In this document: one piece after another, positions 44,397 through 53,814 of the stretch
Layout: every line of letters begins with the position of its first letter
Position numbering within the stretch: position 1 is the stretch's first letter
Source: Bog-473 sp963843365
GTDB taxonomy: Bacteria; Actinomycetota; Acidimicrobiia; Acidimicrobiales; RAAP-2
Direction of reading: 5' to 3'
DNA length: 64,000 nt
Assembly (NCBI GenBank): GCA_963843365.1
Contig: CAWJKG010000001.1
Location: 248,001 to 312,000 of the forward strand
Translations under genes and position numbers: made by a program
Notes under the pieces: model-generated
What the model was told of the DNA's origin: nothing
The model's input: only the letters and a program-made list of their open reading frames with translations
Databases searched by the model: none

Positions 44397-45350
44397 TTAC
44401 GACACCGCCGCAGCAGCTTCGAGATAGGGCCAGGCGATATCGGGTGGAATGCCACCCACCAGTGGCTGCAGACCGAGCATGTGCCCCTCGGCGATCATCG
44501 CGTGGGCCTCGCTCGGCGTGACGATCTGGTAAGCACCTTTCTCGGCAGCTAGCGCGGCGACCGTTGGCGCCCGCGAAATCGAGGCCGTGCCCTCTCGGTG
44601 GGCGTTCCACCCCGAATAGCTGCGCGCGTCAAGCAAGAGGTATTCACCGATCTCGGCCCAGGCGCGCTCCGGATCGTCGGCGACGAAGACGGTGTTCGGG
44701 ATGCCCTCAGGCGAAATGACGCACCCCGGCGCAGCGTCCCCTCCCTCGTCGCGGTAGGAGTCCTCGAGGGAGCGGTCGTGGGACTCGGCCAGGAACATGA
44801 GGCCGAGCCGGGCCGCGCGGCGGGCGGCCACCTCGGTGCCCCCGCCATACGCCAGCATTGGCCCTCCGGGGGTGAACGGCTCTGGCGTGATCCGCACTGT
44901 GCGGCCTTCGACGTCGACGGCCTCGCCCGACCAGAGGCGCTGCAGCAGTTTGATGCGCTCCTCCACCAGATGACCCCTGCCGGCCCGCGGCACACCGAAC
45001 ATGGCGAACTCCTCGTCGCGGTAGCCGATGCCGATGACGTACGACACCCGGCCCCGGCTGATCAGATCGACGATGGCGAGATCCTCGGCCAGTTTCACAG
45101 GCTCGTAGAGCGCCAGCAGCAACGCGGCGACGGTAATGGGGAGGCGGGTCGTGCGCGCGGCCATGGCGGCTGCCAGGGGGATGGGCGACGGAAGATAGCC
45201 GTCGTCGGAGCCGTGATGCTGGCTCAGGATGGCGGCCAGTCCACCGTGGTCCTCCGCCCAGGCGGCCATGTCGACCGCCGCTCCGTAGAGATCGGCTCGT
45301 GCCGCCGGATCCTCGGTGGCCGAGCGCATGGCAAAGCGCAACGTGTACAC
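44397..45350 (-). CDS. Luciferase-like (F420/flavin-dependent) oxidoreductase
   Basis: A 317-aa TIM-barrel protein of the luciferase-like monooxygenase group, from the GTG at 45350. Typical blocks are ILSQHHGSDDGYLPSPIPLA, TTRLPITVAALLLALYEPVK, ISRGRVSYVIGIGYRDEEFA and VEERIKLLQRLWSGEAVDV, with GPMLAYGGGTEVAARRAAR for cofactor binding. In actinobacteria many members use coenzyme F420. The reaction is unknown. It is divergent from the alpha/beta hydrolase at 45464, with an intergenic gap of ~113 bp. Confidence 0.82.
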   Translation of the reverse strand: MYTLRFAMRSATEDPAARADLYGAAVDMAAWAEDHGGLAAILSQHHGSDDGYLPSPIPLAAAMAARTTRLPITVAALLLALYEPVKLAEDLAIVDLISRGRVSYVIGIGYRDEEFAMFGVPRAGRGHLVEERIKLLQRLWSGEAVDVEGRTVRITPEPFTPGGPMLAYGGGTEVAARRAARLGLMFLAESHDRSLEDSYRDEGGDAAPGCVISPEGIPNTVFVADDPERAWAEIGEYLLLDARSYSGWNAHREGTASISRAPTVAALAAEKGAYQIVTPSEAHAMIAEGHMLGLQPLVGGIPPDIAWPYLEAAAAVS

Positions 45351-45463
45351 GCACGATGCGTAGCACGGGTCCGTCGCACGGCTCAAGCGTCGATGTGGTC
45401 CTATCCTCGTCGGCGCCGGCATCGAACGGCGTCAGCAAAGGGTTCGACTGAGGGAGGATCACC

Positions 45464-46897
45464 TTGGCCAGCACACAAGAGACGACATTCCGGGTGATGC
45501 CGGGTGCGACGCCCGACTTCATGCGCGACTACGACCTGGCGACGGTCGGGTACGAGGAGATTGAGTACAGCGTCGAAGGGACGGCTACCTCCTACGAGCT
45601 CGTGGGCGAGCGGGGTGCTGACGGACGCTGGGAGGTGACGCCAGGAGCAGAGGCTCCGTACCGGACCCGGTTCGTCGTGCGCCGGCCGAGTAACCCCCTG
45701 CACTTCAGCGGGACCGTCGTCGTCGAGTGGCACAACGTCTCCGCCGGGATTGACGCCGCACCCGACTGGGGGTTCTTCCACCGTGCGCTGATAGCAGCCG
45801 GACATGCCTGGGTCGGAGTGTCAGCCCAGAAGGTCGGTATCGACGGCGGTGGCTTCGTGGAGGGCATCCACCTCAAGCTGCTGGCGCCCGAGCGCTACGG
45901 GGGCCTGGAGCATCCTGGCGACGCATGGTCCTTCGACATCTTCACGCAGGTCGGTGGCCTCTTGCGCCTGCCCAGTGACGAGAACCCCCTCGGCGGCCTG
46001 GCCCCCACGCAGATACTGGCGGCCGGCGAGTCGCAATCAGCGGCCTGCCTGGTGACGTACATCAACGCCATCGACCGCCACCTCGAACTTTTCGACGGCT
46101 TCTTCGTGCACGGCCGACCGGCATCGGGTGTGTCGATCGACGGCGTGTTCATCCCGGCATCGCAACGGTTGGGTATGGAGGCGACCCGAGTGGCGATCTC
46201 GTCGCGGGGCGAGCGCATCCGGGACGATGCCCGGGTCCCCGTGCTGGTGTTGCAGAGCGAGACGGATGTCGTGCTGCTGGGCGGCGCCCTGGCCGAACAG
46301 CCGGACTCGGACCACCTGCGCGTCTGGGAGATGGCGGGGGCCGCGCACGCCGACACCTATACCATCAGCGCCGGCCGGCATGACGACGGCAGCCTGAGCG
46401 CGGAGCGCATGGCCGTGCTGCTGCGCCCGACCAGCGACCTCATGATCGGCAAGACGGACTCGCCCATCAATGCCGGTCCCCAGCAGCACTATGTGGCCCA
46501 GGCCGCGCTCACGCATCTCTCCCGGTGGGCGGCGGGAGGTGAGGCTCCTCCTTCCGCGCCGTCGCTCGAACTCGACAGCGAGCGGACGGGCTACGTCCTC
46601 GACGAGCTCGGCGTCGCCAAGGGCGGGATCCGCACGCCCTGGGTCGACGTGCCGACCGCCGTGCTGAAGGGCCTGGGTCAGTCCGGCGAGTCCTTCGCCA
46701 TGCTCTTCGGTCGGACCGAGATCTTCGACGACGCCATCCTGGCGAAGCTCTACCCAGGCGGAAAGGACGAATACCTCGAGCGCTTCGCGGCGTCGCTGGA
46801 CGCCACCATCGCCGCCGGCTTCGTGTTGGAGGAGGACCGGATGGAGATCCTTGCCGTGGCGGCGCATTCGTACCCGCTGCGGTTGGCCGGGGAGTGA
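45464..46897 (+). CDS. Alpha/beta-hydrolase-domain protein
   Basis: A 477-aa protein. TTG at 45464 is taken as the start because GGGAGGATCACC directly precedes it. It has the family pattern VVVEWHNVSAGIDAAPDWGF, the nucleophile in LAAGESQSAACLVTY, and an acid and His in the second half (VLQSETDVVLLGG, WEMAGAAHADTYT). Enzymes with this layout hydrolyse esters or lactones of hydrophobic compounds. It is a single transcription unit, and a weak dyad-like sequence (ACACTCTTTACG at 46922) follows its 3' end. Confidence 0.75.
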   Translation: MASTQETTFRVMPGATPDFMRDYDLATVGYEEIEYSVEGTATSYELVGERGADGRWEVTPGAEAPYRTRFVVRRPSNPLHFSGTVVVEWHNVSAGIDAAPDWGFFHRALIAAGHAWVGVSAQKVGIDGGGFVEGIHLKLLAPERYGGLEHPGDAWSFDIFTQVGGLLRLPSDENPLGGLAPTQILAAGESQSAACLVTYINAIDRHLELFDGFFVHGRPASGVSIDGVFIPASQRLGMEATRVAISSRGERIRDDARVPVLVLQSETDVVLLGGALAEQPDSDHLRVWEMAGAAHADTYTISAGRHDDGSLSAERMAVLLRPTSDLMIGKTDSPINAGPQQHYVAQAALTHLSRWAAGGEAPPSAPSLELDSERTGYVLDELGVAKGGIRTPWVDVPTAVLKGLGQSGESFAMLFGRTEIFDDAILAKLYPGGKDEYLERFAASLDATIAAGFVLEEDRMEILAVAAHSYPLRLAGE

Positions 46898-47036
46898 CGC
46901 CCGCCGGGGTGGGCATTCATCACACTCTTTACGATCCGGCTGGCCGGAAGAAGAGCAGTGCCCCTAGGCGGAAATTTGCCGTGACCTGAGCAGCAGGTGA
47001 CGACCTGAGCCTGCGCACCCGTTCTGGTAGGGTGCA

Positions 47037-47054
47037 AAAAGAGGGTCCTCTTTT
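47037..47054. promoter_or_regulatory. Operator-like inverted repeat before the ABC exporter
   Basis: AAAAGAGGGTCCTCTTTT has perfect 8-bp arms around a central GT and matches 13 of 18 positions of the recurrent dyad. A TAGGGT hexamer at 47028-47033 can be the -10 box, which would put the repeat over the transcription start, 18 bp before the ATG at 47072. It looks like a repressor site. Confidence 0.6.
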
Positions 47055-47071
47055 CCCCTCGGGGAGGGTGC

Positions 47072-48001
47072 ATGGAGCAGTCGATGTTGCGCTGTGAGGG
47101 CCTGCGCAAGAGCTACGGGGACCGCGAGGCCGTCCGGGGCGTGTCCTTCTCCATCGCCGAGGCCGAGTGTTACGGGCTGCTCGGCCCCAACGGAGCCGGG
47201 AAGACCACCACGATCTCCATGCTGTGCGGCCTCATCGTTCCCGATCAGGGAGAGGTCTTTGTCGATGGGTTCGCCGGCGGCACCCTGGAGGCCAAGGCGG
47301 CCATCGGCTACGTCCCGCAGGACCTGGCCCTCTATCCCGATCTCTCGGCGGTGGAGAACCTGACCTTCTTCGGGCAGCTCTACCGCCTCGGGGGCAAAGA
47401 GCTCCAGGCCCGCATCGGCGAGACGCTGGAGCTGGTCGGGCTGGCGGACCGGGGCAAGGACCGCATCGGCACCTACTCGGGCGGCATGAAGCGGCGGGCC
47501 AACATGGCAGCCGGCCTGCTGCACCGGCCCAAACTGCTCGTCCTGGACGAGCCGACGGTCGGTGTCGATCCGCAGAGCCGCAACGCCATTCTGGAGACGG
47601 TCGGCCGGCTCGGCATCGCGGTCCTGTACACGACGCACTACATGGAGGAGGCTGCCAAGCTGTGCGATCGCATCGGCATCATCGATGACGGACAGCTGAT
47701 CGCCGAGGGGACCGCCGAGACGTTGATCGGCACCCACGGCGGACGTGACAAAGTGCACCTCTCATGCGACCCAGCGTCGCTGGCGGAGCTGTCGGCCGCC
47801 TGCCTGGAGCTCGACAACGTGCACGACGTCCACCAGCACGAGGACAACCTGGAGCTGACAACCGATCACGGTCCGGCCGTGCTCTCCGCGGTCGTCGCGG
47901 TCGCAACCAAACACGGTGTCGATCTGACCGGTGTCGAGGTGCGCACGCCCAATCTCGAGGACGTCTTCTTGAGTCTCACAGGGAAAGAGCTGCGCGATTG
48001 A
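47072..48001 (+). CDS. ABC transporter ATP-binding protein (exporter type)
   Basis: A 309-aa ATPase. Walker A is LGPNGAGKTTT, the signature motif is TYSGGMKRRANMAAG, Walker B is LLVLDEPTVGVDP, with the switch His in YTTHYMEEA and a Q-loop in YVPQDLALYPDL. The C-terminal ~90 residues end in VRTPNLEDVFLSLTGKELRD, typical of DrrA/CcmA-like drug or lipid exporters. The ATG at 47072 has a GGAGGGTGC ribosome site. The stop overlaps the TTG of the first permease. Confidence 0.92.
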   Translation: MEQSMLRCEGLRKSYGDREAVRGVSFSIAEAECYGLLGPNGAGKTTTISMLCGLIVPDQGEVFVDGFAGGTLEAKAAIGYVPQDLALYPDLSAVENLTFFGQLYRLGGKELQARIGETLELVGLADRGKDRIGTYSGGMKRRANMAAGLLHRPKLLVLDEPTVGVDPQSRNAILETVGRLGIAVLYTTHYMEEAAKLCDRIGIIDDGQLIAEGTAETLIGTHGGRDKVHLSCDPASLAELSAACLELDNVHDVHQHEDNLELTTDHGPAVLSAVVAVATKHGVDLTGVEVRTPNLEDVFLSLTGKELRD

Positions 48002-49125
48002 TCCGCGTCATCGCGTGGAACGAGCTCCACCGCCGGCTTCGTGACCGTTCCGTCCTCATCGGTTGCCTGGCCGCGCCCCTTCTGATGGCGGCCGTTCTGG
48101 GGCTGTCCTTCGCCGGCGGGGCCAGCGCGACGCCAGTACGCATCGGCGTTTCCGGGGTCTCGCCGCAGATGCTCTCGGCCGCGCTGCAGGCCAGCCAGCT
48201 GCCGAAGAACGTCACCGTGACGGCGTTGCCTAGTCGGCAGTCGGTCCAAAACGCCGTGAACGGCGGCACGCTCGACGGCGGGGTGGCGGTCCTGCCGTCA
48301 CAGCTGCGTCTGCACACCCTTCTCGTGCCGATCGTCGACCCGGGAGCGACGCACACGCCGGGGTTCGACGTGGTGAGCCGGGGCACGTCGCCGCTCGGGG
48401 AGTCGTACGCCGAGTCGGTAGCGGCCGGGATGGCGAGCGTGCTCTACGCCGATCGGGTTTCGCGCACCGAGGGGCACGACCCGGCATCGGTGGCCATCGA
48501 CAGCATGGACATCGGGCACGGCGGCAAGGTCAATCTCAACTTCTTCGCCCCCAACATCGCCGTCGTGTTCCTCTTCATCGGCAGCGGTCTCGGCATGCGG
48601 TCCTTGCTGATGGAGAGGTCGGCCGGCACGCTGGCCCGGATCACGGCGGCACCGGTGCGGCCTACCCAGATCGTGTTGGGCAAGTTGCTGGCGATCTTCC
48701 TCACCGGCCTGGCGACGATCTTCGTGATTTGGGCGGTGACGACGTACGGCTTCGGTGCCGACTGGGGTGATCCGCTCGGGGTCCTCTTGATGGCCGTCGG
48801 CGCGACCGCTGCCATGTGTGGCATCGGCGTGTTCCTGACGTCGTTGGCCAAGAACGAGCAGCAGGCATTCGGGATCACGCTGCTGGTCGGCCTCTTCCTT
48901 GCGCTGGTCGGCGGCAACCTCCTCCCGTCCGGCTCGCTGCCCGACGCCTTCCAGGTGATCTCGCTGGGCACGCCGAACGGGTGGGCACTCGTCGGCTTCG
49001 GCCGTCTCGACCAACTCGGTGAGCCCGCGAGCAGCATCGTGGGTCCTTTCGTGGTCCTGTTGGTCATCGCGTTGGTGGCGGGGGGTCTGGCCATGACCCG
49101 CGTGCGGCGGATGGTGGAGCCGTGA
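47998..49125 (+). CDS. ABC-2 type permease, first subunit
   Basis: A 375-aa membrane protein starting at the TTG at 47998, overlapping the ATPase stop. One N-terminal helix (VLIGCLAAPLLMAAVLGLSF) is followed by a large extracytoplasmic region and about five more helices in the second half (FFAPNIAVVFLFIGSGLGM to LLVIALVAGGLAMTRV), the standard ABC-2 (DUF3533/YhgE-like) half-exporter. MERSAGTLARITAAPVRPTQ is the conserved coupling-helix region. It pairs with the next gene. Confidence 0.88.
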   Translation: MIRVIAWNELHRRLRDRSVLIGCLAAPLLMAAVLGLSFAGGASATPVRIGVSGVSPQMLSAALQASQLPKNVTVTALPSRQSVQNAVNGGTLDGGVAVLPSQLRLHTLLVPIVDPGATHTPGFDVVSRGTSPLGESYAESVAAGMASVLYADRVSRTEGHDPASVAIDSMDIGHGGKVNLNFFAPNIAVVFLFIGSGLGMRSLLMERSAGTLARITAAPVRPTQIVLGKLLAIFLTGLATIFVIWAVTTYGFGADWGDPLGVLLMAVGATAAMCGIGVFLTSLAKNEQQAFGITLLVGLFLALVGGNLLPSGSLPDAFQVISLGTPNGWALVGFGRLDQLGEPASSIVGPFVVLLVIALVAGGLAMTRVRRMVEP

Positions 49126-49126
49126 C

Positions 49127-50170
49127 GTGATCGCCGTCATCTGGGTCAATCTGCGGCGGGCCATGGGCGATCGCCGTCTGCTCATCGTCGGGACGCTGGT
49201 GCCCGTGGTCATCATCTTGATCACAGGGTTGCTCGAGGGGAGCCCCAAGGAACCGATCGGTCTGTACCACCCCTCGGCGCGGCTGTTGCATTTGGCGCAG
49301 ACAACTGACGGGATCAAGGTCCGAATGGAGAGCACGAAGCAGGACCTGACGGACGACATACTGCGGGGGCGCGTGGTGGCGGGGATCGAGCAGCTGCCGG
49401 CGGCGGGCAACGGCGTGCGGGCCGACTTCGTGGTCGAGTCGTCTACGACGGACGCCGTGCAGGCCCGCACCGACGCGGTCGCATTGATGGATCTCATGGC
49501 GGCGGAGGGGCCGAACCCTTCCTTCACTGACGCGACCCTGCGGGCGACGCCGGTGGAGGCGCCGTTGAGCGCGTTCTGGTACGTGGCGCCGGCCAATCTG
49601 GTGCTCTTCATGGGGATTGCCGTGCTGGTGCTGGCCGCCGGCATGGTCGAGACGCGGCGGCTCGGCGTCTTGCAACGGGTCTCGGCGGCGCCCGTGCACA
49701 AGCGCTCCATCGTGTTCGGTCAGATGGCCAGCATGATGGTGACCGCCGTCAGCATGGCCATCGGGCTGATCTTCGTGGGGTACGTGCTGTTCCGGGTGCA
49801 TTGGGGCAACCCGCTCAGCGTGTTCCTTGTCGTGCTCTTGCTCGGGATCAGTATCGCGGCGCTGGCGGTTCTCATCGGGACGTGGGCGCGCTCGCAGGAA
49901 CAGGCCATTGCCACGGCGGTGATCGTCGCCATCGTCGCCGGGATGCTCGGGGGATGCGTCTACCAATTCGACGCGGTGAGCACGACGGTGCGCGAGGTGG
50001 GGCATGTAGTGCCGCAAGCCTGGGCGATGGACGCGTTCGTGAAGTTGATCTCGAACCATGCGACGTTCACGGACACGCTGCCCGAGATCGGTGCCTTGGC
50101 GGTGTTCGCAGTGGTCCTGAGCGCGCTGGCGGTCTGGTACTACTCACGCAAGGTGTTCTCGACGACGTGA
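49127..50170 (+). CDS. ABC-2 type permease, second subunit
   Basis: A 347-aa membrane protein from the GTG at 49127, one base after the previous stop. Same layout as its neighbour: a first helix (LLIVGTLVPVVIILITGLL), a periplasmic part and helices from ~160 on, with METR-type coupling text VETRRLGVLQRVSAAPVHKR. With the ATPase it forms a heteromeric exporter. The substrate is unknown; neighbourhood next to a P450 and lipid genes would fit a lipid, steroid or drug-like compound. Confidence 0.88.
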   Translation: MIAVIWVNLRRAMGDRRLLIVGTLVPVVIILITGLLEGSPKEPIGLYHPSARLLHLAQTTDGIKVRMESTKQDLTDDILRGRVVAGIEQLPAAGNGVRADFVVESSTTDAVQARTDAVALMDLMAAEGPNPSFTDATLRATPVEAPLSAFWYVAPANLVLFMGIAVLVLAAGMVETRRLGVLQRVSAAPVHKRSIVFGQMASMMVTAVSMAIGLIFVGYVLFRVHWGNPLSVFLVVLLLGISIAALAVLIGTWARSQEQAIATAVIVAIVAGMLGGCVYQFDAVSTTVREVGHVVPQAWAMDAFVKLISNHATFTDTLPEIGALAVFAVVLSALAVWYYSRKVFSTT

Positions 50171-50278
50171 TGTGGGCGCCGGTGGTTGGGGCCGCCTCGG
50201 TCCCGTCTCGCAGTCCGGCCCCCCGGCCCCGCCTCGCCGTCCCGTCGACGAGGGCGGGAAAGGGGCGCCAGCCATCAA

Positions 50279-50296
50279 AAATAGGTATACTCAATA
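50279..50296 (+). promoter_or_regulatory. Recurrent dyad site 7 upstream of the cytochrome P450
   Basis: AAATAGGTATACTCAATA matches 12 of 18 positions and has the perfect GTATAC core. TATACT at 50286-50291 fits a -10 hexamer. A GTG at 50298, 6 nt after it, opens a 12-codon leader frame that ends in TGA overlapping the P450 start. Confidence 0.55.
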
Positions 50297-50332
50297 GGTG
50301 CCAGGAGCGTCGAGCCCCAGGTGGAGCGACCG

Positions 50333-51562
50333 GTGACCGACGACGTCACCGACCTGGCGGACCCGGTCATGTTCGCAGATCCGTTCCCACGCTACGCGGA
50401 CCTGCGCCGCCGGGGCGCCGTGTCGCCCGCGTACTCCAAGCAGCTGATGGGCGGACCCGGCTACATGCTCACCCGCCACGAACATGTCCTCCTCCTTCAC
50501 AACGACGTCCGATTCTCGAGCGATCCCAGGAGCGGCAGCGGGGGCTCGAGCTTCATGATGCGGCATCTGCCCAGGATGTTCCGTCTCCTCACAGACTCCA
50601 TGGTCTACAAGGACGATCCCGACCACGCCCGTCTGCGCCGGTTGGTCAACAAGGCCTTCACTCCCCGCATGGTGCAGCAGATGACGGGGGACATCGAGCG
50701 GATCGTGGGCAACCTTGTCGATGAGCTCGCACGACGGGGGAGTGAGACCGTCGACCTGGTGGCCGACTACGCCACGCCGCTGCCTCTTTCGGTCATCTCG
50801 ACCATGCTCGGCGTCGGCGACGAGGACCGGGACGAGTTCCATGTCCTGATGGAACGGTTCGTCGTCCGGCTGGGAAGCGGGTCGGGTGCCGACGCGGTGC
50901 GGGCGATCCCGACGGCTCGCAAGCTCTACGCCGTGCTGGTGCGTCTGGCCGCCCAGCGCAGGGCCGTCCCCGACGACGGTCTGATCTCAAGGCTGCTGGC
51001 CGCCAACGAGGACGGCGATTCGCTCAGTGACGACGAGGTCATCGCCATGATCTTCCTCCTCATGCTGGCGGGCCACGATACGACCGCCAACCTCATCGGC
51101 AGTTCCGCCGTGGCGCTGATGGAGCATCCCGACCAGGCCGACCGACTCCGGGACGAGCCCGATCTGGTGCCGACGGCCGTCGAGGAGCTGCTGCGCTTCA
51201 CGACGCCCGTCCCCGTCGGCACGGCGAGGACCTTGTTGGACGAGGTCGAGATCGAGGGCACGACCATGCCCAAGGGTTCCAAGGTGATGGGCATGATCAT
51301 TTCGGCCAACCGGGACGAGGCCGTGTTCGACCGCCCGGACGACCTCGACCTGGGACGGGACCCCAACCGCCACTTGACGTTCGCGTTCGGGAAGCACTTC
51401 TGCCTGGGCAACCAGCTGGCCCGCCTGGAAGGCCAGATCGCGATCGGCTCGCTGGTGCGCCGCTTCCCCAACATGCGCCTCGCCGTGCCCCGCGACCGTC
51501 TCGAGTACAAGCCTGTGCAGGCGCTGCGGGGGTTTCGGGCTCTCCCGGTCACACTGCAGTAA
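50333..51562 (+). CDS. Cytochrome P450
   Basis: A 409-aa heme monooxygenase. The I-helix oxygen-activation motif is AGHDTTANLIG, the ExxR is EELLRF, and the heme-thiolate loop is FAFGKHFCLGNQLARLE, so all core residues are present. Start: GTG at 50333 has GGTGGAG 5-8 nt upstream, whereas the in-frame GTG at 50321 lacks a ribosome site. The actinobacterial class I form needs separate ferredoxin partners, which are not in this window. The substrate could be a steroid, terpenoid or fatty acid. Confidence 0.9.
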   Translation: MTDDVTDLADPVMFADPFPRYADLRRRGAVSPAYSKQLMGGPGYMLTRHEHVLLLHNDVRFSSDPRSGSGGSSFMMRHLPRMFRLLTDSMVYKDDPDHARLRRLVNKAFTPRMVQQMTGDIERIVGNLVDELARRGSETVDLVADYATPLPLSVISTMLGVGDEDRDEFHVLMERFVVRLGSGSGADAVRAIPTARKLYAVLVRLAAQRRAVPDDGLISRLLAANEDGDSLSDDEVIAMIFLLMLAGHDTTANLIGSSAVALMEHPDQADRLRDEPDLVPTAVEELLRFTTPVPVGTARTLLDEVEIEGTTMPKGSKVMGMIISANRDEAVFDRPDDLDLGRDPNRHLTFAFGKHFCLGNQLARLEGQIAIGSLVRRFPNMRLAVPRDRLEYKPVQALRGFRALPVTLQ

Positions 51563-51658
51563 CCGCCGACCATTCTCCCGGCGAGTGACCACCACCGCCG
51601 CTACCCCCGATTCGCAGACCACCCCCGCGCCACCGCTCGCGTCTCCGACGTCGCCACA

Positions 51659-52755
51659 ATGTCCACGGAGCAGATCATGGAGGAGACCGCCGCGTCGTGC
51701 CGCCGCATGGCCTCCGAGGCGGGGCTCTTGCTTCTGCTCGCCGGCGAACTCGACCGTCGTGAGGGCTGGCGCTCCGAGGGGGCTACCTCCTTGGAGGCCT
51801 GGTTGGTGGAGCGCTGCGGCATGTCCCAGGCTTCCGCCCGGACCTTCGCGCACGTGGCCGAGCGCCTGACCGATCTGCCCCACCTGGCGGCGCGGTTGTT
51901 AGCCGGCGAGCTCACGTTCGACAAGGTGCGGGCCGTGGCCGACGTGGCCACGCCGGAGAGCGACCACGATGTGGCGGCGCAGGCGCATGAGTGCACGGTC
52001 CGCGAACTGCACGAGATCGCCCGGTCGGAACGAGGCGTTTCACGGTCTCGGGCGCAGACCGACTACGCGGCGCGTTCGGTGCGCTTCAACGATGCGTGCC
52101 GCACCGTCACCGCACAGCTCCCACCCGAGGCCTACGCCGAGGTGCGATCGTGCCTCGAGGCCGCGCGCACGCCATCCCGTCGGACGGCGAAACCAAATGG
52201 GATCAACGCCTCTGTGACGGCTTCGTCGGACTCGTCCGGAGCGACGAGGGTGCGGGCAGCTCGGCCAACCCGTACACGGTGGTGGCGCACGTCCCGCTCG
52301 CCGCCTTGACCGACGAATCGTCGGAGCTGGTGGGCGAACTCGAGCGCGACGGGCTGGTCAGCGCGGACACGGTGCGGCGGCTCGCCTGTGATGCCACCAT
52401 CATCGTTGCTGTCGACGACGACGTCGGCCACACCATGTACGAGGGGCGGTCTCGGCGCTGGCCGTCCCCAGCTCAGCGCCGGGAGATCATCCGGCGCGAT
52501 CGCCATTGCCGGTTCCCCGGCTGTGCGAACTCGACCTTCACCAACGTGCATCACATCGTGCTCTGGAAGGCGGGTGGGCATACGGACTTGGACAATTTGG
52601 CGCTGTTGTGTCAGCACCATCATCACCGGGTCCACAGTTCGGGCTGGTCCTTGACCGGAAATGCCAATGAGGAGTTGTCCTTCATCGCGCCGACCGGACG
52701 CGTCATGACGTCGCGCCCGTCGCCGCTCTGGACGACGGTCTCCACCTCGTCGTAG
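51659..52755 (+). CDS. DUF222-HNH endonuclease family protein, 13E12-repeat type (frameshifted)
   Basis: About 365 aa from the ATG at 51659. The DUF222 domain occupies the first ~170 residues (GMSQASARTFAHVAERLTDL, FNDACRTVTAQLPPEAYAEV). Near 52155, after CLEA, the sequence continues one base off in AIPSDGETKWDQRLCDGFVG. The HNH end is complete: RDRHCRFPGCANSTFTNVHH, then WKAGGHTDLDNLALLCQHHH and HHRVH, with the zinc Cys and the HH pair. The family is abundant in actinobacteria and often linked to mobile elements; its substrate is unknown. The shift could be a sequencing indel. Confidence 0.8.
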
Positions 52756-52777
52756 CCGGCAGCCAGCAGCCAACCGT

Positions 52778-53814
52778 TCAGCCAGCCGCTCGTCTTCGGT
52801 TGGTCTCCCACTGGGCCCGGTTGAAATAGCTCTGGTCCTCACCCCAACCCTCGGTGTCACCGTCCCACGTCCAGTGGACCAGTGAATCGCCACCGTGTCC
52901 TCGCCAGTGACGGCTCACGACCTCGCCCCGCACCGAGAGTGGGCGATCGAACTCGTCGACTGCTTCGAGTTCGATCGACAAAGGCCACCCCGTGCGCGCG
53001 TCGAAGCGCACATGGCGCTCCCCCGCCAAAATATGCCCGTACCGGCCCCCGCGGAGGAGGAACCCGCAGACGACAGGCTCCACCTCGGGGCCGGGAAGGG
53101 CATAGGTGAGCCACGCCTCGCCCGGGCCGGCGACACAGAAGGAATAGCCGACCCCGCCGAAGGAGCCCGCCTTCCCTTCTGACGACTTCGACCCGTCGCC
53201 GGCTGCCTGGGGCTTGGGGCGTCCGAGCGGGCGGGGCCCCCACGAGCGATCGCGCACGGAGTAACAGTCGATGGGGATCTCGTCGCCGTGTAGCACCATC
53301 GTCCCCGTGAGATGGCCGGCCTGGTCGAAGTGGACGCCCTTCACGAAGGGGGCAACGCCATCGGGGTGGAGGTTGGGGGCCATGATGGCCTCGAAGAGGA
53401 GATCGATCTCGAGGGCGCCCGGGTCGCTGTAGCGCACGGCATACGAGGTGAGTGGCTCCCTCGTGCGCACGTGCACGCCGTTGGGCCATTCGAAGTCGCG
53501 CATGTCGCGCTCGGCCCGCGCCGGCAACTGCAGGCCCGAGTACTCGGCCCGATAGGCCAACTCCCAGGGATAGGCGGCCCGGTCGTCCCACACCCAAGCC
53601 CCGCCGTTACAGATGTTGGCGTTCGGGCGAGCCTGGCAATAGGCCCAGCCGCCGAGATTCCGCTCGGGCACGTTCCAGGAGAACCAGCACGTCTCGGTCT
53701 CCCACCAACGGTCCGTCAGCCTCTCGTCGTGGAAGTCGTCGTCGGCGGGAACGAGCTCCCGGTAAGTGCGTACGGCCCGCAGCTGGTCGAGGTCGACCCC
53801 GAACGCGTCGTCAT
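52778..53814 (-). CDS. DUF7064/DUF7065-type protein (frameshifted at the start)
   Basis: About 345 aa, last gene of the reverse operon. The ATG at 53814 overlaps the stop of the previous gene (ATGA). Just after it the frame must shift by one base into DDAFGVDLDQLRAVRTYREL, because the downstream frame has no start. Recognisable blocks are WWETETCWFSWNVPERNLGG, WAYCQARPNANICNG, DRSWGPRPLGRPKP and HWTWDGDTEGWGEDQSYFN, as in the DUF7064/7065 (hydroxyneurosporene-synthase-like beta-barrel) proteins that accompany acyl-CoA ligases and phosphotransferases in actinobacteria. Function unknown; a hydrophobic ligand fold is likely. Confidence 0.65.

Noticed and set aside
46922..46937. ACACTCTTTACG as another full copy of the recurrent dyad
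   Set aside because: Only one half-site resembles the motif and it lies 135 bp before the exporter, where a better site exists.
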